Shown in pieces: positions 1-9,636 of a DNA stretch of 42,928 nucleotides (positions are counted from its first letter, which is position 1; the number at the start of each line of letters is the position of its first letter). Both the position numbers and the translations under genes were made by a program. The notes under the pieces are model-generated. The model ran no database searches. It worked only from the letters and a program-made list of their open reading frames with translations, and had not been told where the DNA came from. This DNA is from CAWACC01 sp964390695 (GTDB lineage Bacteria > Chlamydiota > Chlamydiia > Chlamydiales > Parachlamydiaceae): positions 1 through 42,928 of the forward strand of contig CAYMKI010000008.1 in the NCBI GenBank assembly GCA_964390695.1, in the 5' to 3' direction.

Positions 1-2748
1 ATCGTGCATATCTGGTTATCGGGTTTGCAGGATCAGATGCCGGATTGGGCGGCTCACTATATCGATGTGTACAAACAATTAGAGCAGGGGGTTCAGCAGA
101 TTAAAGTCCGGGGGGAGGAGGTGCCTGAAGAGGTGGTTGACTCGTATTACAAGGGCAAAGAAACTCTGCAAAAACTCGCCGCCAAAGTCAATGCCCAAGC
201 TTACTTGCAAGCCGTGACTCCTGGAGGGAAGACCGTAGGTAATCATGGTTTGCTGAGAGGAGACTTCGATCTGCCCAAAGCGCATGAACAATGGCATCTT
301 AATTTAGGGCTGTTGATGAACGCACATGCCATAGCACAAGACCCTAGTATAAAAAGGCGGATTGAATTCTTGGCTTTGAATTACCTCGCTAAAGCCGCAC
401 CGGTAAACATAAAAGAATTGGGGATTAGTGATTCTCTGAAACGCCTGTTCGAGAATGCGTTTCAATATGGCCCGATTTCGGAGCCCAAGATTTATCACCG
501 AGAGACTTCAGTGTTTGAAAAACTATTGGAAAAAGATGAATCGGCTATTTTTGCTAAAGATGCTAAGGGCTGGTTTTGGTTAACAGATACTATTCAGTAC
601 AGCGAATTTTTTCCTTTGAAATTTACGGTTTTGCAAGCGGATCCAGAGAAATCTGATGAAAGCTTAGTTCAGGAGTGGTCCAAGCTGGTAGCTTCGGCAA
701 TTCTAGCGCATTGGCAACATCATGCCCAAGAGCCATACAGCAGATTTCTGGACTATCCAGTATTATTTGATTTAACTGCCTTATTGGGCGATGTCATCAC
801 TACCCATGGCGACGCGGCCCAAGAGCAGGCATTTACGCAAAAGAAAAACGCCGCGGCAAAGCTGATAGAGGAAACTCTCACTAGAGCGCTGCAGCAGTTC
901 AAAACCGAGAAGCCTGGGTTAGTTAATTCTCGTGAAGAGGAGCAAAAATGGTTGGTGTTCGCTAGATTCAATATAATTGCAGTATGCCGCTGCAGCCTAA
1001 AGAAATCACCAGAAGGGCCGGAGCTAGGCGTGCTCAAAAATCTCAAAATTTTTAAATCTTGGGAACAATTTGCGTTGCCTGAAGATATGTTTAAGGGAAA
1101 AATTAAGTTTATTTATCAAGATAGGGAAAAAACAAACTCACAGCATTTGGCAAAAGAACTATATAGCGACCAGCCTTTTTGGGCTATAAGCCAATTAGAG
1201 GCCTTTATCAATCTCACCGGACTGAGAATAGGGGCTGTGTCTGCTAGAGAGAAAATCTTTAACTTTATCTCCCTAGAAGACCTGCTGAGCGCTACAGATA
1301 GTCAATTCAAAATGACGGAATATGCGGTTGGTGGAGCCAATCCCCTCTATTTTCCCGAGAAAGACTCCATATTGAAAACAGAAGTCTTTAAACGCTTTCA
1401 ATCGCAAATCCAGCAGCATTCGGCGGACCATCCCGAAGTGGCGATTTTAGGACAAGCCACAGTCAATATACTTCAAGGTTTGTCAAAAGAAGTTACCGCA
1501 GACAAATGGGCAGAGTTGAATGCCCACCCTGCTAGCCGTATGATCTTGCAACAGAGCCTCTACCGCTTAATGACGCATTTGACTGCTGCAGAAAATCATA
1601 TCGCGGCCTTTGCTCGATTTTCACAAGCCATAGAACTGATGCATAGCGAAGTGGCGACGATTTTGACATTGGCAGAGCCTTTCAAAAAAGCCGATTTCGA
1701 AAACATCTATAAAGACAGATTGAAGATCGTTCCGGAAAATCTGCGCCAACACCTCAAGGTGGGTATTGCGAAAACCGCCATGAATGCCTTTGCGGGCATT
1801 AATGTCGCCGTGAAAAACATGCACTCAGATCCCCAAAGAGTGTATGGTGAGAATGCTTATTTTGAAGAGGTGGCTTTTGTAGGCGATAATCGATCCATCA
1901 GTCAAGTTGTCAGCGATCAAAACATTCAAGGTGTGGATTTGTACGTCGGAGAATTTAATCACAATGTAATTATCCATATGAGCCACAATCATTATACTCC
2001 TGGCAAAATTATTGAGGATGTGGACCTGCTCTTGGCAAAAAAAACAGACACGCAGCATCTGACTATAGCTATTGATTATACCATCGATTTTGTCAATTCA
2101 CCGCAAGCTCAGCGCTTATTGGAACATTTTGATCGGGAGATTCAAGACGGCAAGCTGAATTTTGTCTTTTTTGCCAGCGGCCAGAAATTTGATATGCTGG
2201 GTTTAGACAGCTATTATGGAGCCCCGTTCTGGATGGTCAATAACGGAGACAAAACATGGGCAGATTTCGATGCCTTGAGAAGGCATGAAGCCTATCAGAC
2301 CGATCCCCTGACTCTTCAATGGTTTTGTCTGGCCAACAAGTATGCCCCTAAGGAACTGGATCTGTATAAAAAGCAAATATTTGATAACGCCAGAGAAATT
2401 TTAAGGCAGATCCCTGATGAGTTAAAGCCTAATGCCTCGCCCCATCAAACACTTAAAGTTAGCACGGTCGACAAAGATATGTTACCGGCCTTTATCGATA
2501 TCAAAGTTCTCAATGACACACCGGAGCAAACTACACAAAAAATTGAAAGGCTCATGTATCACAAGTTCGGTAGGCAAGGAGTAAAAATCCATTCTAGAGG
2601 TAGCTTTGGCTTCTATCATCCCAATTTCAACATCATCAACGCTATAGAGGATAAGCGCCCCAGAAATGTGCGCATCAATCCAGGCTTAGATCCTAGAGAT
2701 AATGCGCTCATCGTTGAATTTATTAAGGAGCTGCCTAAAAAGTTATGA
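1..2748 (+). CDS. Large conserved protein with PLP fold-type I-like C-terminal part (5' truncated by window)
   Basis: The frame is open from the left edge. Comparison with the paralogue at 2797-5661 suggests that roughly 35-45 N-terminal residues lie outside the window. I do not recognise a named family. The last third resembles fold-type I PLP enzymes: a KTAMNAFAGI helix and an ENAYFEE stretch where the cofactor-phosphate and substrate loops would be; a hydrophobic strand ending in Asp691 (AIDYTIDF); 37 residues later the motif SGQKFDMLG with Lys728 (numbered from codon 4), in the place of the Schiff-base lysine; then a small C-terminal domain with SRGSFGF and RINPGLD, like the carboxylate-binding Arg region. 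The Asp-Lys spacing is close to that of aspartate aminotransferase. The first 550 residues are helical and unassigned. The substrate is unknown. The gene converges with its paralogue, with 48 bp between the stops. Confidence 0.8.
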   Translation: MVHIWLSGLQDQMPDWAAHYIDVYKQLEQGVQQIKVRGEEVPEEVVDSYYKGKETLQKLAAKVNAQAYLQAVTPGGKTVGNHGLLRGDFDLPKAHEQWHLNLGLLMNAHAIAQDPSIKRRIEFLALNYLAKAAPVNIKELGISDSLKRLFENAFQYGPISEPKIYHRETSVFEKLLEKDESAIFAKDAKGWFWLTDTIQYSEFFPLKFTVLQADPEKSDESLVQEWSKLVASAILAHWQHHAQEPYSRFLDYPVLFDLTALLGDVITTHGDAAQEQAFTQKKNAAAKLIEETLTRALQQFKTEKPGLVNSREEEQKWLVFARFNIIAVCRCSLKKSPEGPELGVLKNLKIFKSWEQFALPEDMFKGKIKFIYQDREKTNSQHLAKELYSDQPFWAISQLEAFINLTGLRIGAVSAREKIFNFISLEDLLSATDSQFKMTEYAVGGANPLYFPEKDSILKTEVFKRFQSQIQQHSADHPEVAILGQATVNILQGLSKEVTADKWAELNAHPASRMILQQSLYRLMTHLTAAENHIAAFARFSQAIELMHSEVATILTLAEPFKKADFENIYKDRLKIVPENLRQHLKVGIAKTAMNAFAGINVAVKNMHSDPQRVYGENAYFEEVAFVGDNRSISQVVSDQNIQGVDLYVGEFNHNVIIHMSHNHYTPGKIIEDVDLLLAKKTDTQHLTIAIDYTIDFVNSPQAQRLLEHFDREIQDGKLNFVFFASGQKFDMLGLDSYYGAPFWMVNNGDKTWADFDALRRHEAYQTDPLTLQWFCLANKYAPKELDLYKKQIFDNAREILRQIPDELKPNASPHQTLKVSTVDKDMLPAFIDIKVLNDTPEQTTQKIERLMYHKFGRQGVKIHSRGSFGFYHPNFNIINAIEDKRPRNVRINPGLDPRDNALIVEFIKELPKKL

Positions 2749-2796
2749 CATCTTTATTCACGATGTAGATATAGGTCAATTTTTTTCGGCTGAGCC

Positions 2797-5661
2797 TTAA
2801 GATACCGCCAGCTTAGCAGCTTCTTGTAAAAATTTCACAAATAACTCGATTTCAGCCCGATCGATTCCGGGATTGATGCGTAAGGTGGCGTAATCGTTGC
2901 GTTTGTCTAAGCCGTTTGGATATATATTCACCGTGGGATTGAAATAGCCATAGCCTCCGCGCGCATGGATTTTGACATCGTGTTTTGTAAAGAGTAGGAA
3001 TAGTTTTTTTTCTAAGGTATAGAGGAGCTTGATAGCATCGTTTCCATAGCATTTTATATCTAGAAAACAGGGATTCATTTCAGATGAAACTTGAGCGAGC
3101 TTGATGTTGGAGTTGCCTCCAGGAAGAAGAATTGAGGGTGCCTGATTTAATATCTGGCGGGTGTTCTCAAAGATCAGTTGACGGTAGGCGTCCATCTCTT
3201 GGCGGATGTGCTTGTAAGATAGGCAGAACCACTGGAAGCTCAGGTCATCGCATGCATAGGCCTCTTGAGTGAATAAGTCCTGAAAGGTTTGCCACTGGCT
3301 TTGGCCATTGTTGATCATGTAAAAACAAGAACCATAATAATCGTCCATGCCGAGCATGTCGAATTTTTGGCCGCTGCGAAAGATGACCACATTCAGGCGG
3401 CCATCGATGATCTGCTGGGAAAAATGTTCTAAAAACTCTTGGAGATGCTTAGACTGGATAAAATCAATGGTGGCATCTAGCGTCACGGTCAGAGGATGGC
3501 GGCTATCGCGTGTGGCGAGCAGCGAGTCGACTTGTCCAATGACGTCGCCCGGTTGATAAGAGTCGTGAGTGTAAAGCAGCTTTACATTGTGATGAAATTC
3601 CCCTAAATACAGATCGGCAGGTGCTTTTTTAGACAGGCTTGTGGGGTCCCTGGCGTGGGTTGAAGGAGCGACAAATTGCACGATCTCGAAATGCGAATTT
3701 TCATCGTAGATTTTAACCACCGAGTTGGAGGTTTTTCGGATGGCCGCGCAGACTCCCGCCATGGTGTTCATGGCGGATTTGCTAATACCGGCTTGAATAT
3801 AGCGATGTAGGGAGGTCGGCAAACTATGCCCTAAGCTTGCTCGCAGGATGGGTCCGAAATCCGCGCGCTTAAAAGGCGCCATGATAAACAACAGCTGTGC
3901 TAGCTCATAGTGTATCAATTCAATCGTATCGGTAAACTTGACAAATTCACTTCGATACCTTTCTGCCGCAGCAAGGTGATGATGGATTTGAACCAAGGCA
4001 TTTTGAATCAATTCCTTATGGACAGGGTCTTGGTGCAGTTTTTCCCAGGTAGCATCGCTAATTTCTTGCAGTAATCCCTTGAGGAGTTTTAGTGTGGCGT
4101 GTCCCAAAACCTTCAGGTAAGGGTGCTTTGAAAGTAGTTGTTGACTTTTGATATTATTGGAGTCAAAGCGATCTTCCCACTTTTTGAATATCGCAGTGTG
4201 CAGCACATCCTGTCGGCGTGAAAAATATAAGCTATTCGCGCCTTGAGGATAGTAGGCTACTGAGATCCCCTTATGTTGCTGAAGGAAATCGTCTAGAGTG
4301 ATTGCTTCAAAGGTTTTCATTCTGCCCTGAATACTGCCGAGTCGCAGGCCCGTGGCATTCAGGAAATTGTCCATATCGGCTTTAGATTTGGAGAGCTTGT
4401 GGTCCCAAAGGACGTTGGCTAGCTTTTCGGGATTGTTTTGCCGATAGCCTAAAAGGGCAGGTTCGCTGCTCGGGCACAGCATATGCTTGTGATCGTAAAA
4501 TATCGGCAATATTTTGATCACTCCCACACCTAAAGTTTCGCAGCGGCATATGCAGGTGAGATTCGCCAAAGTCCATATCTTGAAAGCTCGGCGCAATTTC
4601 TCATCGTTCACGAGTTTTTGGATGGCTATCTCTAGGGCTTTTTCCATCAGGCTTTCAATATCGCGCAGGCACTGTTCGAAGATCTTATTTTTTTGCTCTT
4701 CGTTACTGGTCTGGATGTGGTTTTCAAGTAGGGCTGTCAAATCTATGAGCAGAGGCGTTTCTATGTTGCATTCTAAGGGGTTTTGTGGGTATTTACGAGT
4801 GTGCTTGCGGAGATGTTGGTAAAAACCCGATATCCAAGCTTCAGAAATGGCATCAAAAGCTTCTGGAGCATCTAACGTAGGCTTCGTTGGGGTTTCTAGT
4901 ACCGCAAATCCTAGAGGTAAAAGATCGGCGACTTCTTTGGTGTCCAGCAAGAAAAAGACTTTTCCGCTACCGCTTGCAAGGTTTTTTTCCAGGGCTGCCC
5001 TGAAATATTCATTGAACATGGCGCCTTCGCGATTGTAGCCGATGCCCGGTTCTTGAAGGGAGCGTTGAAATTGACCGCACAACTTCTCCTTGGCTGTTGT
5101 GGGAATGTTCATGTCTTCCGGGCATATCGGTGCGGACTTGGCCAAATAGTTGAAGGCCAAAAATGCTATTTTTTTCTTCATGGACCCATCTGGACAGTTT
5201 GCGTAGGCGTGATGCAGTAATCCCAAATTTAGATACCAAGGCTCTTTACATTCGGGGATGCTCGTATCAGCCGGGGTAGATCCGGCAGCGATAAGCAGGC
5301 CATGCTTATCTACGAACTGCTGTTTGGGTTGAAGGCATTGAAGATAGAGATCATAGTTGATGTCCGGCAGAAAAAGATGCAAGATCTTGCGTCCTTCAGC
5401 TAAGGATCGTGCCGCTTCGCTAGGGATAGATGAGGTTGTTGAGAAAGATCTATTCAAAATAGCCTGCTGTAATTGTTGCAATAGATGAATATGTCGTTCT
5501 GCCCAAAGTGGCAAGGTAGAACTGAAGTGCTTGTCCAAGAAGTTACGCAGGCAGTTGTAGGGACTGGTCCACTGCTGCGCGACCTCCTGGGAGCTATGAT
5601 CTAGCTGAGCGTAAAGTGTGTGCAGTGCATCGGAGTTTACTTTTGAGGTCTCTAATTGCAT
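2797..5661 (-). CDS. Large conserved protein, paralogue of the gene at 1-2748, PLP fold-type I-like C-terminal part
   Basis: This 954-residue protein aligns along its length with the facing gene. Shared blocks include LNLGLL, AFNYLAKSAP, TGLRLGSI, KSAMNTMAGV, DLYLGEFHHNV, the Asp motif TLDATIDF, the lysine motif SGQKFDMLGMD (Lys766) and the tail HARGGYGYF...LRINPGID. Retention of the Asp/Lys pair and the C-terminal Arg motifs in both copies argues for a functional PLP-type active site; this is inferred from pattern, not shown. An upstream in-frame start exists at 5700, but the ATG at 5661 has a well-placed AAGGAAA ribosome binding site and is preferred. A 20-bp palindrome lies 26 bp upstream. 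No signal peptide or obvious membrane segment is visible, so a cytosolic or secreted soluble protein is likely. Confidence 0.8.
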   Translation of the reverse strand: MQLETSKVNSDALHTLYAQLDHSSQEVAQQWTSPYNCLRNFLDKHFSSTLPLWAERHIHLLQQLQQAILNRSFSTTSSIPSEAARSLAEGRKILHLFLPDINYDLYLQCLQPKQQFVDKHGLLIAAGSTPADTSIPECKEPWYLNLGLLHHAYANCPDGSMKKKIAFLAFNYLAKSAPICPEDMNIPTTAKEKLCGQFQRSLQEPGIGYNREGAMFNEYFRAALEKNLASGSGKVFFLLDTKEVADLLPLGFAVLETPTKPTLDAPEAFDAISEAWISGFYQHLRKHTRKYPQNPLECNIETPLLIDLTALLENHIQTSNEEQKNKIFEQCLRDIESLMEKALEIAIQKLVNDEKLRRAFKIWTLANLTCICRCETLGVGVIKILPIFYDHKHMLCPSSEPALLGYRQNNPEKLANVLWDHKLSKSKADMDNFLNATGLRLGSIQGRMKTFEAITLDDFLQQHKGISVAYYPQGANSLYFSRRQDVLHTAIFKKWEDRFDSNNIKSQQLLSKHPYLKVLGHATLKLLKGLLQEISDATWEKLHQDPVHKELIQNALVQIHHHLAAAERYRSEFVKFTDTIELIHYELAQLLFIMAPFKRADFGPILRASLGHSLPTSLHRYIQAGISKSAMNTMAGVCAAIRKTSNSVVKIYDENSHFEIVQFVAPSTHARDPTSLSKKAPADLYLGEFHHNVKLLYTHDSYQPGDVIGQVDSLLATRDSRHPLTVTLDATIDFIQSKHLQEFLEHFSQQIIDGRLNVVIFRSGQKFDMLGMDDYYGSCFYMINNGQSQWQTFQDLFTQEAYACDDLSFQWFCLSYKHIRQEMDAYRQLIFENTRQILNQAPSILLPGGNSNIKLAQVSSEMNPCFLDIKCYGNDAIKLLYTLEKKLFLLFTKHDVKIHARGGYGYFNPTVNIYPNGLDKRNDYATLRINPGIDRAEIELFVKFLQEAAKLAVS

Positions 5662-5686
5662 ATAACTTTCCTTCATCCTAGTTATA

Positions 5687-5706
5687 TCGACTTTGTACAA
5701 AGTCGA
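5687..5706. promoter_or_regulatory. 20-bp perfect palindrome upstream of the large PLP-like gene
   Basis: A perfect dyad, TCGACTTTGT followed by its complement, lies 26 bp before the preferred start at 5661 and in the divergent region shared with the yjbH-like gene. It could be an operator for a dimeric regulator. The half-site TCGACTTT also begins the repeat at 14427 and occurs near 18472, so it may instead be a remnant of a repeat end. Confidence 0.4.
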
Positions 5707-5844
5707 GTGTTTTATGAAATAGCGAAAAATAATCAGAAGAGAGTATAATGTATTCGCTCTTTAAATAGATAAATATTCTTGCTTTTTGATGCTAAGATTG
5801 AGTAGGATAGGTTCAGTTTTTAAATTATAAATTTCCTAATCAAC

Positions 5845-7986
5845 TTGGCTGACCTACGTAAATCACTTGCGCTTCTCATTCCCTTGATCTTGGCCTATGC
5901 CTCTGGGTTTTCAAATCCTGATGGCGATTTGTTTAAAGACCTGATGGTCGTAGATGCCTGGAATAAACGCCTATCCGACCGCTTTCCGGTATTTTATGAC
6001 TATGCTTTGCAGGGCGGCTATTTAAAAATGCCTTCTGCGCGCATGGGGGCCTCGGGCGAAGTCGGCGTGGGCTACGCCTACGCGCATCCCTATATTCACT
6101 ATAATCTGCGCTGCCAGCTATTTTCCCACTTTGAAGTATCTGGCAATTATACGGTATTTAAAGGCGTGGAAGATCCCATCCTCTCCCCTCTGGGATTTGG
6201 AGATCTTTCAGATAAAGGTGCCAATGTTAAGCTGGCGCTGCTCTTGCCTGAAGATACAGACTATCGTTTGCCCGGTGTGGCTGTGGGATGGATGGATTTT
6301 ATGGGCACCCAGAGTTTCAAAGCCCAGTACATCGTGGTTACGCAAGTGCTCAAGGATTATCACTTAGAAATAAGTTTGGGCTACGGCAAGCACCGGATCC
6401 ATGGATGGTTTGGCGGCTTGCAGTGGATGCCTTTAAGGCACATACCTTGCGATTATTTAAATCACACCTGTTTAGTCTTAGAGTACGACAGTATCCCCTA
6501 TGAAGATGAGTACTTAGAGCCTCATCCTAATGGGCGCATCAAAAAATCAGCTTGGAATGCGGGTGTGAAAACTAGGTTATGGGATTGCTTGGACTTAAGC
6601 CTTAGTTATCTGCGCGGCGATGCCTGGGCCTTTTCGGCTTCCTATTATTATAATGTTGGTAACTTCAAGGGATTCCTTCCCAAGATAGACAATACCCTTC
6701 CGTACAGTGCACCCATGGATGTTGAACCATTGGGATGCATGCGGCCTGAGACGCTGATGTCCCAAGAATTGGCCATAGCCTTTACACAGCAAGGATTTGA
6801 AGTTCTAAACATTGGGCTCGAAGAAGATGCCGATGGTTCTAAAACCCTGCGCATACATATCGAAAACACCTACTATCGCGATGAAGCAGCTGTGCGCCAG
6901 CAGTTCAATTCCCTAGTATCCAATCTGGTGCCGGAAAATATCGACAAAACGCTTGTGACAATCGAATCTGAAGGCATGCCCCTTCAAGAATATGTCTATC
7001 GACAACCTTTTGTCGCGATGTATCGCGAAGAGGATATCGGCGCTTATGAACTGGATTTGATCACCAAATGCCAAGAGGCCTCCTATCCCGTCGAGCTTGG
7101 CTGGCAGGGGTTATTTTGTCAGCCACGAGACGCCTGGAATATCGAGGTCTATCCTAAAACCCTCTCCTTTTTCGGCAGTTCCAGGGGTAAGTTTAAGTAT
7201 GCCTTAGGATTGCACGTAGGATTAAACGGGTATCTCTTCAATGATATTTACTATTACGTGCTTCTGGTAAAGATTTTTTGGAGAAATATGTACCATATAA
7301 CTGGTATAGACAGCTAGAATCCATCCCAGCTGATCAATGTACGCACAGATATTGTGGAATATTACAATCAGCGTGGAATCACATTGGATGAAGCGTATCT
7401 GCAAAAAAATTGGAATATGGGAAAGGGGTGGTTCTCAAAATTGGCCTTTGGGATATTCGAAGAAGAATATGGCGGATTGGCTGGAGAAATCCTCTACTAT
7501 CCTGTCGGCAGCCACTTGGCCATAGGTTTTGAAGGGGGGCTGTTTAAAAAGCGCGCCTACAATGGCGTGGGATTTACCAACAAAGCCCGAAAGCTGAAGG
7601 GCTTTATTCCTACGTGGCATGTTTTTTATGGGAAACAGTTCTTTGTAGATCTCTACGTGAATATTCCGGCTTGCGACATGGACCTAAAAATACAGGCGGG
7701 GAAATTCTTGGCCAATGATTATGGCGCTCGTTTTGAACTGTCCCGCTATTTTCCCAGCGGGCTGGAAATCACCATTTGGTATACCTATACCAACGCGAAG
7801 GATCAGATTAACGGAAAAATCTATCACGACAAGGGCATAGCGTTTACTATGCCTTTGGATATCTTCTATACCTACAGTGAACGGGATCGCTTCGGCTATG
7901 GTCTATCCGCCTGGTTGCGTGATGTCGGCGTCAGCGCATATACCGGAGAAGGCCTTTACGAAATTGTGCATGATCACAGAAAATAA
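5845..7986 (+). pseudogene. yjbH: YjbH-like outer-membrane protein, interrupted by one in-frame TAG at 7315-7317
   Basis: A signal peptide follows the TTG start (basic N-terminus, LALLIPLILAYASG). The next part reads GGYLKMPSARMGASGE, typical of the YjbH family of exopolysaccharide-linked outer-membrane beta-barrel proteins. After codon 490 there is a single TAG. The same frame then continues with NPSQLINVRTDI, LAFGIFEEEYGGLAGE and HDKGIAFTMPLD, all characteristic of the YjbH C-terminal half. The two parts together make about 713 residues, close to E. coli YjbH (698). No indel is needed, only a single-base stop. The gene is therefore either a recent nonsense pseudogene, a sequence error, or read through. 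If two proteins are made, the downstream part could start at the ATG at 7354, but no good ribosome binding site is visible there. No yjbEFG-type genes are adjacent. Confidence 0.75.
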
Positions 7987-8102
7987 AAAACTCATGTTGC
8001 GCAACCGCTGACGCAGCCGCATAACATGGGGGTGAAATAATCTCGAAACCCAATAGCTTATTTAGAACTTCGTACACTAAGAGACTCAATGCTAGGATTG
8101 GG

Positions 8103-9260
8103 TCAATTCTTGACTTCCTCTGCATAGCCATATTTTTGAAGGCATTTTTTGTAATGCTTTAGGCAGGCTTCGTCTTGGCGCTGCCAATCCTTGGCTATGG
8201 ACTCCGCTTGGGTAAGTTCCCCTGCTAAAACAAAAATAGATATCCAAATCTTAGCTTCTTCGGCGTCCTGGATGGTTTTTGTGGATTCATAGTATTTGCT
8301 TACCAAGCGCTTCACTTCAGCATTCTGCCTTTCGGAGACGAGCTTTTTGATCAATTCCTTGATTTGCTGATAGTTGTTTGGTCCGTAAGCTATAAATTCA
8401 TCTAAACATTGTTCAGCTAGCTTAAACAGCTTGTCATTCAAGCACCCATCAAAAATGACAATGGCCCAGTAATGGGCGATGTCCCAAAATGGTTCGTTGA
8501 AGTATTGCTTAAAAAAATCTATAGCTTCAGCATATTTATGGCGTTCGCACAGTCTTCCAAGAAGATAGACGTAAACATTGTTTTTATGAACAGTCATATT
8601 TTGCAGCTTGCTACCTACAATGCTCATGGCCTGTGCCTGGTCGTTGGCATCCACACTTATCTGGGCCAGTCTTTCCCAAGCGCTGCCATCGCTAAATATA
8701 TCCAACAACGCATCGGCTAATTCATGTAGTTTTTTTTCTGATCCAAGGCCAAGTTTAATTAACCTGAGCTGGGCTCTAAAGCCTTCCATAATCATGTCTT
8801 GATTAAATTTTTTTTCAAGGTTTTTATTTTCCCATTGGAGGCTATCCTGGTGGATTTTAGGTGTGCTTCTTGCAGTTTTAATCCTATTATGAGGTTCTTC
8901 AAGTGAATGTCGAGTAGCTATGTTCAAGATTAGACCAAACCGTTTTGGCTTGGATGGCTGTTTTAAAGTTTTGAGGGTTTCGGCTTTACTTGCGGCGGTT
9001 ATCAAGCTTTGCAATTTTTTAGTACAGGCTGCGTAGAGTTTATTTTTTTCTTTTAACTGTAAAATTTTGGCGATGTCCATCCAAAACACATCGTGCTGGA
9101 GGAAATTCATCCACGGTTTAGACACACTAAAACAGCAGGCTAGAGTGCGTATGTCGAACAGGGCCACAATGCGTCGGTTGATGTCATCATTCAAGCTTGC
9201 GAAGGGATCCATCCCTGCATTTATGAGGCTAGAGGAAGAAGAGTCTAAGTTTTTTATCAT
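8103..9260 (-). CDS. F-box domain protein with helical repeats, candidate host-directed effector
   Basis: Residues about 17-66 form an F-box: DPFASLNDDINRRIVALFD, then L-A-C-C-F-S-V-S-K-P-W and H-D-V-F-W, matching the family pattern of hydrophobic helices ending in a conserved Trp. F-box proteins bind Skp1 in eukaryotic SCF ubiquitin ligases. Bacteria have no SCF, so a secreted protein acting in the host cell is the usual interpretation, and such proteins are numerous in amoeba-associated chlamydiae. The rest, from about residue 150, is helical with TPR- or Sel1-like spacing (AEAIDFFKQYF, AEQCLDEFIAYG, LTQAESIAKDW), probably the target-binding part. No signal peptide is present, which fits type III secretion. 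The gene stands alone and faces the yjbH-like gene. Confidence 0.75.
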   Translation of the reverse strand: MIKNLDSSSSSLINAGMDPFASLNDDINRRIVALFDIRTLACCFSVSKPWMNFLQHDVFWMDIAKILQLKEKNKLYAACTKKLQSLITAASKAETLKTLKQPSKPKRFGLILNIATRHSLEEPHNRIKTARSTPKIHQDSLQWENKNLEKKFNQDMIMEGFRAQLRLIKLGLGSEKKLHELADALLDIFSDGSAWERLAQISVDANDQAQAMSIVGSKLQNMTVHKNNVYVYLLGRLCERHKYAEAIDFFKQYFNEPFWDIAHYWAIVIFDGCLNDKLFKLAEQCLDEFIAYGPNNYQQIKELIKKLVSERQNAEVKRLVSKYYESTKTIQDAEEAKIWISIFVLAGELTQAESIAKDWQRQDEACLKHYKKCLQKYGYAEEVKN

Positions 9261-9636
9261 ATTAATTCCTGTTTAGTTTAAAAATTCAGGTGGTTCTAGA
9301 TTGAATAATAAAAAAAGTTCGTTTTATTTTATTAAGTAAGCTGATTAGAAAGAAATTCTAACACAGATGCATATTATAGTACAGCGGTTCGATGTATGTT
9401 CAGCAGTTCCGGCTAAAAAATCACGAGCCCCTGAATGCAGCGAAAGAGGGTAACCCAGGAGAAGGCTGCCTCTGAGGGACAATGTGCCCCTGGGTTAAAG
9501 AGGATTTAGCGGGTATTGCTCTTGTATTGTGCTACTGCTCCCGCTAATAAAGAAATTACTAGAAGGGAGTTGATAAGTTTAAACGCGGAGGCGCGGAGAC
9601 ACTAAGACGCGGAGGGTTTTGAGGTTGTGCAGATTA
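9261..9636. other. Intergenic region between the F-box gene and waaF
   Basis: No gene is supported in these 376 bases. The first part is AT-rich and should hold the F-box gene promoter. A 9-bp inverted repeat (TAACCCAGG at 9451-9459, complement at 9489-9497) with a 29-base loop could be a hairpin. A dispersed repeat follows at 9577-9616, just beyond the waaF stop. Confidence 0.5.
9577..9616. repeat. Dispersed GTTTAAACGCGGAGG-type repeat, copy 1
   Basis: This is a short GC-rich tract of iterated CGCGGAG units beginning GTTTAAACGC. A close relative is at 30508-30549, and related forms beginning TTTGAACCACAGAGG or TTAAACCACTGAGG occur at 18012 onward and 42799 onward. It lies downstream of the waaF stop on the minus strand. 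Confidence 0.6.

Noticed and set aside
7354..7986. Separate 210-residue protein downstream of the yjbH-like stop
   Set aside because: It is in frame with, and completes, the upstream YjbH-like sequence; family-specific residues lie before its ATG, so it is the second half of one gene.
9451..9497. Hairpin as a riboswitch or terminator for waaF
   Set aside because: It is 140 bases beyond the waaF stop with a long loop, no U-tract and no aptamer-like conserved blocks.
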